DNA of 64,000 nucleotides from Prostheceraeus crozeri (lineage: Eukaryota; Platyhelminthes; Polycladida; Euryleptidae). The position numbers and the translations under genes are program-made. This document shows, piece by piece, positions 56,341-64,000 of this stretch. The stretch lies in assembly GCA_907163375.1 (NCBI GenBank), contig CAJQUW010011299.1, positions 62,001 to 126,000 on the forward strand, given 5' to 3'. How positions within the stretch are numbered: the stretch's first letter is position 1; each line of letters begins with the position of its first letter. Below the pieces are notes generated by a model, which was given only the letters and a program-made list of their open reading frames with translations, did not search any database and was not told where the DNA came from.

Positions 56341-56499
56341 TGTGGTTTATATGCATTAGTCCCTTAATTCTCATGATGCGAAAGTCCTGTCATCTGTTTG
56401 GACTTGCAGAATCGAATTCGCTTTGTTAAATCCTACTGCGAAATGAATGACACAACAAGTGAGTTTTGGAACGTCATGTTTTATTAGCAATATTGCGCA

Positions 56500-56698
56500 G
56501 CCCACTAGTCTCCGTGGCACAGTGGTCGAGTGCTTGGCCTAGCGATCTTTCCGTCCAGAGGTCGAGCCCGAACGTATCATTGGAAGTCATCAGGAAGGGT
56601 ATCCGCACCAAAGGATCACAACGCTCGAGATCACAACCTGAGTATGTCAGCACCGTTCATCCCAATATGGGGGAGTATAGCGACGTTAAGCCATCCCA
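56500..56698 (+). repeat. SINE family A, copy 11, with target duplication
   Basis: Head GTCTCCGTGGCACAGTGG starts at 56518, B box GGTCGAGCCC, body CATCAGGAAGGGTATCCG, 3' end GCGACGTTAAGCC. TATTGCGCA at 56491-56499 and 56699-56707 is a 9-bp direct repeat, the only SINE here whose target duplication I could recognise. Confidence 0.85.
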
Positions 56699-57239
56699 TA
56701 TTGCGCAATTTCAATTAGTTTCTTCAAAATAGTAAGCACTTGGTTAAAAATAACAGCAGTAGAATGATCGCAAAAAATATCCTGTAAAGCATGTTTCAGC
56801 AAATATGATGCCGCTACATATTGCACCGAAAGGAATCTAATTAAATTAAAACACGACACGGTAAAAAATTCGAAGGATCCAGGAAACGGAAGATACCAGT
56901 ATTTTGAGTGCGCGACATGTTTTATCCTGCTCAAATTCAGGCATAACGCTGGCCCGAATTGTACGCATGGAATTTCTCAATAGCGAATACTTATCGGATT
57001 AACAATGGCATTTGACGACAAAAATAACGTTGCAAAAATCACAGTCGGCAGCACGACAGAATAATGGAGAACGTCTACTTAATGCTGTGTCTACACAAAT
57101 ATATATCATGATGAAAAATTTATTATAAATGATAATAACAGTAGAACTAAAATGAGAAAAGGACGAAACAATGAAACAGCAGAAAATCAGAAACTGTAGC
57201 AAAGATGCAAGCACGGACGACATCAAAACAGACAATTAA

Positions 57240-58450
57240 TGATGCAGCTCATCATCATCAGCCGTCTATCCTCCACTTCTGAAGATAGGCCTCGCCATGG
57301 ATCCTCCAATTTCTCCTGTCTTCCGCCCTCCTTCCCCACCGACACCGTTCCAAAAGTCGTCTAGATCGTCTCTCCGTATCGTGAGTGGCTTCCCCCTTCA
57401 CCCTCTCCATTCAATAGGGCACCAATCAGTGATGTTGTATGTCCACCTATTGTCCTTCATTCTGGATATATGTCCATCTTCCATTTCGCTTTCTTGAAGG
57501 TTATATACAAGTCTGTTAGGCCCGTCTGCTGTCTTATCCATGCGTTTGCTTTTATGTCTTCCCATCTAATGTTTTCCTTACTTCTTTCCATCTTGTGCTG
57601 AGCTGTTGCTGTCCTCCTCCGTTTTTCTAGCCTATCGAGTGCCCATTTTTCAGAGGCGTGTGTCATGCAGGGCATCACACAAGCTTCGAAGACCTTCTTC
57701 TTCAAGCTCCTGGGGGCTCTACTCTTTAATATATCTGAGTACCTGCCGATCGCCTTCCAACCCCACACGGTTCTCCACTTAATTTCATCATGCTGTTTTT
57801 TTCTTATTTAGGGAAAATTTCTGTCCCAGATTGTTGTACACTTCGCACTAATTTATTACTTCATTATCTATTCTTATTTGCTGCTGTTGACATCCTGCTC
57901 CGAACATTACTTTTGTTTTCTTTTTGTTCCGAACATTACTTTTGTTTTCTTTTTGTCTGATTCCTGTTGCTTTTTGCCTTTTTGCTCCGAACATTACTTT
58001 TGTTTCCTTTTTGTTCATTATTAGACCGTGCCGTCTGATTCCTGTTGCCAGGTCTCGTAGCATTCTCTCGAACGCGTTCCCAGACGTTGCCAGCAAAACG
58101 ATATCGTCCGCAAAACGGAGATTTGACAGGCGTTCGCCATTAATGCTGATTCCTTCTATTTACCAATCAATGTTCCGGAAAATGTTCTCTCGGTAAGCAG
58201 AAAGAGATTTGGTGAGATGGTGTCTCCATGGCGTATTCCCTTCTTAATGTTGATGTCATCTGTGGGCAGAAGTATTTATAAGTTTTATTTATACCGTGTG
58301 TATAAATATCTATCTATCTTCTGCTGAAGACAGACGAAAGCTCCACTGAATCAAATGCCTTTTGGAAGTTAATAAAGGCCATGAAAATGTTCTTTTGGTT
58401 GATTAACTGTGTGCAGATGGTCTATCGTTAAAAAGCCATAACGGAATCCC
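57240..58450 (-). pseudogene. LINE RT and C-terminus, minus strand, with duplicated block
   Basis: In minus-strand frames: AFINFQKAFDSVELSS (motif A, D replaced by N), GIRHGDTISPNLF (motif B), LATSGNAFERMLRDL and HGLIMNKKETKVMFGA (just past the FADD motif), GWKAIGRYSDILKSRAPRSL and TGLTDLYITFKKAKWKM. This is an APE-type LINE of the kind with RGIRQGDTISPKLF. The KETKVMFGA block is repeated three times (57896-58020). Many breaks. Confidence 0.7.
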
Positions 58451-60095
58451 ATGACACAACTATAAATCTTCAATGAGAAAAAAATTAAGCGAGCTATTAT
58501 CAAGCAAAAGTAAACTCAGAAAAGTTGATGCGAGGACGGATACAAAAACAAACAAATAAAGATATGGATGGATAGATACTGAGATCAACAAGGCAAAATC
58601 AAATCAATCACAGATTCATTTTGAAGACACAAGTCTAGATCTTTTGACAGAAAGGAATTCAAGATTACGTAATAATGGATCAATACATGTTAAACATACG
58701 TAATCAACACGTAAAACAACTGTATTCTTACTCATTTACAAATGCTCTAAGGATCAAACTATACGCTTCTAACAAGACTATTGAAAACGGAGCTATCACT
58801 TGTAACCCATGTATGCATGAGGGATCGGGATGCCGAAGGACTGCTCAACTTCTCATATTTCTACGAATAATGACAGATGAGCAATCAGCTGTCACTAGGA
58901 TATTCCGTCGTTTAGCCTTCACAGAAATAATTTGAATTTTTCATTATAAGTTATTGCATTCAAGAATTATCAACATAATGACGTCTATCCAAAATCCCAG
59001 CGATTGTGTAACTATGAGTGCTAACCCTATCCTCATTTGTACTCGTCCTTAATCATTTCGGTGATCCCTCCTCTAAGGACGATTACGTAATTGTTGATCG
59101 ATCCCTTATCTCTGTGACACAAAATGCTCCGAGAACTGTCTATCAAGTGAAGAACAATAGCTGGATTGCCGTCGGAAACACATGTCCCACCGCGAAATTA
59201 GGAAAGTGAGAAGTGGCCAATTCAAAGAAAAGCTGTCTTAAGTGCATTACAATGCGATTTGATGAATTCGATTTGAACTGTTACATTGTGCCAAATTCAA
59301 AGTCCGAAAATGTAACTCACATAATATGCACTTTCCAACTTTTATAAACAACGTAGCCAACGTGGAAGAAGTATGGAGACATCTGAACACATGTACACTG
59401 AAAAGTAAACGCTTGCAGAATAGAGGACCCGTACTGTATATTTAGGATTGTGACGCTAAATGACAATGAGTGCAAAATTCTCTCTATATAAGCTTGCAAA
59501 AATGAAAGCCAAGGATGCAATATTACAAATTTTTGAAAATTTATCTACATGCACTGCTAATTATCAATATATTAAAAGTAGGATTTTGAATATCTCATCG
59601 ATTGAAACTAAGTTGTTGCAGCTCAAGACGATATATTTTTAAAAGGAAGCATAGATTTTGAAAATTTATGATGGTATAGGAAAACCATCTCATATATTCG
59701 GCATACTGAACTCCTTACCAGAGCACTCCCCTTCTCCTCTGTTCCTAATACAAGAGCACGACTTTAACAAAGCATGTACTAATTTAAGGAGATCTCAATT
59801 TAATATTCTTCCTCTTCAGACTGATAGGCTCTCCTTTGTCAAAAAGATCATAAATTATTGCATGTAGGTCGGCTATGATTCGTTCAATATCTTTGCACAA
59901 GAGGTAAACATCCAACGTGCACGACGAAACGAAGCGACATGAAGTGGTGATCGTTAAGAAGAGTGGAACCTCCTGAAGGACTCTCTGCTATAATCCGAAG
60001 AGTCTCATTTCGGAGATAAATGATGCGAATGATAGGGAAAATGAAGATGATGTAAAACATGCTTGGGCTGAATCTCAAAACATGCGTAATCGGCT
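58451..60095. other. Unassigned; possible exon at about 59060-59206
   Basis: The plus strand 59018-59209 is open and ends ...TCPTAKLGK directly before gtgaga, a fair donor. No acceptor is certain and the peptide (DDYVIVDRSLISVTQ) has no family I recognise. Confidence 0.2.
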
Positions 60096-60544
60096 GTGTG
60101 TGATAGGTCGTGTAATTTTGTGGTTTCTCCACATGACCGACAACAATTCAAGCTTCCTTCATGCTTGGTCTACCTCACTGAAAACATGTCGCACACGGTA
60201 TTCACACCTGATGTCCACTATCGAACTGTTGCATTGGCAGAAAATCAATCTCTTCTCTCCTCATGTCATCATCGTGCATCGGAAGAGATTACAGGTCAAT
60301 TGACATCTCCAGCAACAAGCATATCTGTACCAAATTTCTCCCATTTCTTCTCTCATCTATGACGATGGGTGCGGTTTGTTTCTGCACTCCTCCACATTCA
60401 GTTTCATCTCCCCAACCTCTCAACTGGTGTGAGAAACGCAGCTGTCGCTATGTCGGCAAGCGCGACTCATCAGAGGGACAAAGTGTGATAAATCTGACAT
60501 CATCCATTTCAGGCTACTCAGACTATGAGACTGCAGCAACATGA
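60096..60544 (+). other. Possible host exon(s), unassigned
   Basis: Three overlapping plus-strand frames are open here (60082-60303, 60096-60362, 60263-60544), unusual for this AT-rich DNA. The last ends DSSEGQSVINLTSSISGYSD and a stop, after a possible acceptor aacgcag (about 60441). This might be the end of a host protein; I cannot assign it or show splicing. Confidence 0.22.
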
Positions 60545-61037
60545 ACTGAAATCATACATCTTTTGAGAGATTAATTAAACAACCTCGACGGAAGTCAGAA
60601 AGACAAAAATTACAGCAGCAATATATTATGCTTATATAGCCTCCTACGCTAGCAGATTACACCATAATTTATTAAACATGAGATAAAGATGCGCACATAA
60701 TGTCCATACCACAGAGATAAATTGTCTTGTCTGCCTATTTCAGTCTAGAAATGACTTTCTTCAATACTGATAGTCGAGGCCACAACTAGTTTCGAGGAGC
60801 AAGAAGATTAATTTTCCATTGAACGAAATTCAAATTCAAGCCTGAATTCTAACAAGGCAGAAGATTGATGTCACATTAAACGCGCAGTCAGCAAATTTAG
60901 ATCATGAGGGGTCGAGCGGTGTGAACAATATTTCCATTTGGAGAATCTATCACTAAGAAAAATTGAGTTGACGATGGATACGTTTCACTTGACCAGCCTG
61001 CCTGCAATCTGACCGCTGAGGTTCGTGTGCTCGCTTA
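60545..61037. other. No recognised feature
   Basis: AT-rich interval before the Harbinger-like element; no gene or repeat recognised. Confidence 0.4.
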
Positions 61038-61040
61038 TAA

Positions 61041-62208
61041 AGCTGGGTTCACAATGGCGTGTGTCACACGATATACAGTGTGCATATTTTACACTATTTA
61101 GAAACTCCTCCTTAGGAATGTACTGTATTACCTTCCGACGCGAGTAATACATGGGAATAAAACACGCTGTGTTTTTACATTGTTCATTCATCCTGCCGTT
61201 TATATTTGCGTGTGTGATGGAGTCAAATGGAAACGCGACTGAAAACCCGAAGCTGCCTTGTCTGAAGATTGCTGTTCAGTGCATTGAAAAAGCGAATGGA
61301 CTACCAAAACAGCGACGACAGCGGCGTTTGGTGGGTCAGGCCAGCATGTGCGAACGGCACAAAATTCAGTGAATTCAGCACATTCGCTATCTTCAGTTTT
61401 GTCTTTGTTTGCTGTCTTGCCTCTGACTGAAATAAATGGGCTCAGCCAAGACATACTTCGCCAGACTGAATTTTCATCTTCCAACTTCTTCTGGGCTGCT
61501 TGACCACTTCTTGACGCGGCAGCTTTTCTAATTCGCCCAACTCTCTCCGCAGATATTCGAAACGATGTTGGACGTCCTCCGCTGACCTCCCCAGTATCAT
61601 TGCGATTGCTTTCCAAGCCTCCTTAATCATCTTTGTAATGCTTGCAGGATGGTTCTACAAATTGTCATGCGATTGTGCTTCAGCAAGAAGTAGTTCTTCT
61701 TCTGCCAAATGTTTCGATCTCTTTTCATTCTTCATGTTTTGTCTTGAAAATTGTGTGCGTGTGTTCAGAGAAAGATAGAGTAAATTTATCTCGCGTGTAT
61801 TGAGCAAATTTCAACACAGGCGATGGAAAAGAGACGTCAGCGTTTTACCTTAACCCATAGAAATTGACAACAATAAAACCTCTAGAATGGAAATTAAGCT
61901 TCATGCAATACACAATAGCGGCACATAAATCGCACGCATTTTCACTTAGATGCACCTGCCAACGTCTGTATCATTGGCTTAGAATCAGTCACATGAGTAA
62001 ATCGAAGCTTTTAATTGGTTCTTCATGCCCCAACTTAGTTCCCCCGGATGTGCCGCGACCTTGAGTCAATTTCCATTCTAGTCCACTTCAGATAAACAGT
62101 TTATTTCTATGCCTTAACCTAACCGTGTAAGCACACGCACGAGCGTGTAAGACACGCGAGGCAAATGCAACACACGATAGTCAAACACACGCCATTGTAA
62201 ATGCAGCT
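61041..62208. mobile_element. PIF/Harbinger-like element with a MADF frame
   Basis: 1168 bp. Ends: AGCTGGGTTCACAATGGCGT and on the minus strand AGCTGCATTTACAATGGCGT (17 of 20), each followed by GTGT/ACACG-rich text. TAA flanks both ends (61038-61040 and 62209-62211). This is the target duplication and terminal style of PIF/Harbinger. The transposase is missing; the only recognisable coding is a MADF/Myb-like frame, which in Harbinger elements is the usual second gene. Confidence 0.75.
61442..61720 (-). pseudogene. MADF (Myb/SANT-like) DNA-binding protein
   Basis: The minus strand reads LLAEAQSHDNL-stop-NHPAS, then MIKEAWKAIAMILGRSAEDV and QHRFEYLRRELGELEKLP, the MADF pattern (aromatic-x-HP, AWxxIA, V-x3-W/F-x2-LR). 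The TAG replaces an expected tryptophan, and a second stop follows at 61442. MADF proteins bind DNA; in Harbinger transposons such a protein partners the transposase. Start uncertain. It could alternatively be a captured host gene. Confidence 0.65.
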
Positions 62209-62211
62209 TAA

Positions 62212-62895
62212 GATCCATTTCTGCAATGCGCGCGCTTGGCCAATCACTCAAGTCAAAGAGAGACGAATATCTATGTTAACCATTGCTACCATTGCATACA
62301 ATGGCTAAGATAGAATTATGTCCACTCTAGACTAACCTACACGCAAATGAAACTATTTCTGATCTGTGGTCTATCTAGACTACACATGCGAACATGCAGG
62401 ATTCATGTAGACAAAATGAAGCAGTATATCTACAACTTCTCTACAGAATTTTTACCGTAGCACAGCAACGAGCTGTGAGCGAAGCTAGATGCTTATCAAA
62501 TAAATTCTCTATTCTGAAACTTCTTCGTTCGTCACTTGAGAGCTTGGAAAAGGAGGGATAAAGGAAATGATAAGTGCCTCGCCACCTTTTCGATCGAGCC
62601 ACAACCCGCGTGCAGAGGTGGGTATTTGCCAACTTCCCGAGGTGATGTTCAGAAAAAATGAGCTCCGACCTCAAGGAAAGCAATCCCGGAAGTTTGCGCA
62701 ATAATACTCCTAGCATGACCGTAACGGGTGCACTTCACTAGTCTTGGTGATCGTTGTCCCGAGCAAGAGATTCGATTAATAGTTTTCGTAGTGCATGGAA
62801 AGAAGTGCATTGAGACATCTCTTCGACCTCGTGAAAGCCTGAGACATTTAATTGCGTACTGATGGAGTTGTCGATACGGGAGGTCAGTCATGATG
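62212..62895. other. No recognised gene
   Basis: Minus-strand frames at 62441-62716 and 62649-62942 overlap but resemble nothing known to me. The latter runs into the PLE terminus. Confidence 0.35.
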
Positions 62896-63063
62896 ATTAA
62901 GAAAAAGCAGGTTCTCCTCCAAATTTTCAATTTTTTTTTCAAATTTTCAGGGTCTATAACCCTTGATGCTGTCTGTGTATATACGAAACGCGTCGGGTGA
63001 CTCGTTCTTTTATTTACTGAAATGAAAGTCGTAGAAATTGGGAGAGAACCTGCTTTTCTTAAT
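62896..63063 (+). mobile_element. Penelope-like element 3, terminal fragment
   Basis: Short inverted ends ATTAAGAAAAAGCAGGTTCT (62896) and, from the right, ATTAAGAAAAGCAGGTTCTC (63063) surround a GGGTCTATAACCCTTGATG...ACGAAACGCGTCGGG core. The ends share ATTAARAAAGCARG with PLE 2. This is a PLE 3' terminus without coding sequence. Confidence 0.55.
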
Positions 63064-63163
63064 TTAATTGTATAATTAAATGATTGTTATGTCAGCAGCA
63101 AAATTTCGATTACCCTGCCTTTCTGATCATTTGAAGACATGCGGATTTCCGGATGTCTAACTA

Positions 63164-64000
63164 CAGGGTGTTCAGCAAAAAACGCAAGGATTGCAAATAT
63201 CATCAAATTATTGTACTGTCATATCCTTCTTCAGTTTGTTCAAATGAAAATTCAACTTTAATTCTAGCCAATTTAAGCATGCTCGATGGCCTACATCGAT
63301 CCATAATGGCTTCGAGTGGACATATAGACATCGAACAAAAAGCGAAGGACTACAAGTGATTTTAATTTTTCAATCAAAGAATCAAACTTGATTGAATGTT
63401 TTCATTATGCAACATATATCTGAAATCACTTTATATGCCACGCTTGCTGTATATGCTCGTAATTCCCCCGCGCTCGCATGCATTGATTGAGTCTTTTGAT
63501 CCACGATTTCGTAGGGTTTTGTAAAGTTTCTTGTGAAATGGAATTCCACGCAGTCGTCAAAACGTCCTTAAGATCCTCTGCTGATCTGATTATCCAACGA
63601 CTTCTCTGCGGGCCATCTACTCGTAAAAGAATGCTCCATATGCAGTAGTCAAGAACAGTTATATCCGCACTTTTCGCAGGCCATTGTGTTGGAGTAATGA
63701 AATCAACGATATTTCTTTGCAACAATCTGACGGATTTTCAAGCAGTAGGGGCTGCTGCACCATCTTGTTGCCATCACATCATCAATAGCAATTATTCATT
63801 ATTCTGTTGATATCACCAAACATGGCTGGTAGCATTTCTTCGGCGTAAACGTCCTTATTTACTGTATTTTCTTTTCTGTCAAGTTCGTTGCTGATCTTTG
63901 GCTGCTGATTTATGTGGCCGATCTCGGATTAGATATTTACTTTTGAATTTGAAGACAAATCAATAGAGATGCTGTTAATTGAAGAAATGGCATAATTGTC
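63164..64000 (-). mobile_element. Tc1/mariner-type transposon, cut by window edge
   Basis: The left boundary is TA followed by CAGGGTGTTCAGCAAAAAAC (63164), a mariner-like terminal repeat. A transposase remnant on the minus strand fills the rest. The right end is beyond 64000. Confidence 0.7.
63426..63800 (-). pseudogene. Mariner-type transposase, C-terminal part
   Basis: The minus strand gives WQQDGAAAPTA-stop-KSVRLLQ, then NIVDFITPTQWPAKSADITV and LDYCIWSILL, ending NQCMRARGNYEHIQ. These are the second D (QDGAxxH), the P-x-S-x-D and the LDYxxW catalytic block of mariner-like transposases. In SADITV the usual SPDL-x-P is changed. At least one stop; upstream sequence to the window edge is too broken to read. 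Confidence 0.7.

Overview
This is AT-rich animal nuclear DNA. The only gene I can name, SCFD2, is split by GT-AG introns of several kilobases. The rest is mostly fossil transposons: RTE-like, R2-like and RNase H-bearing LINEs, Penelope-like elements (PLEs), tRNA-derived SINEs, and Tc1/mariner, hAT and PIF/Harbinger DNA transposons. The repeat mix fits an invertebrate, but I cannot name a phylum. I saw no tRNA gene that folds perfectly, no rRNA gene, and no LTR, retroviral or Polinton-type element.

Host gene. SCFD2, a Sec1/Munc18-like (SM) family protein, lies on the minus strand. Five exons are secure: 44151-44327, 34648-34971, 16122-16163, 15973-16062 and 12514-13194. All are phase 0 with consensus splice sites. 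A sixth candidate lies at 19389-19454. The start codon would be to the right of 44327. The C-terminal exons are either in 1-12500, unrecognised, or off the left edge. So 12.5-44.3 kb is one gene, and nearly everything between its exons is intronic transposon.

Layout. 0-12.5 kb: LINE RT scraps, SINE, decayed pogo-like element, a near-perfect PLE palindrome (5.04-5.90 kb), an RNase H LINE on the minus strand (8.15-9.66 kb) meeting an R2-like LINE on the plus strand (9.9-11.7 kb). 12.5-35 kb: SCFD2 exons with introns holding hAT and Harbinger MITEs, a Tc1 transposase with a long open frame (23.2-24.4 kb), a SINE-derived 52-bp satellite (27.4-27.7 kb) and several SINEs. 35-44 kb: a PLE split by a young RTE LINE (19-bp target duplication), a nearly full-length but broken RTE LINE (38.5-42.7 kb), a MITE, then the first visible SCFD2 exon. 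44-64 kb: no certain host gene; foldback elements, a hAT remnant with an open C-terminal domain, LINE pieces, a Harbinger-like element carrying a MADF reading frame (61.0-62.2 kb), a PLE terminus and a mariner-type transposase running off the right edge.

The parts most worth a second look are the satellite grown out of the SINE promoter head, the composite architecture of that SINE, hammerhead-like structures repeated in three PLE termini, and a four-copy MITE family with 8-bp target duplications.
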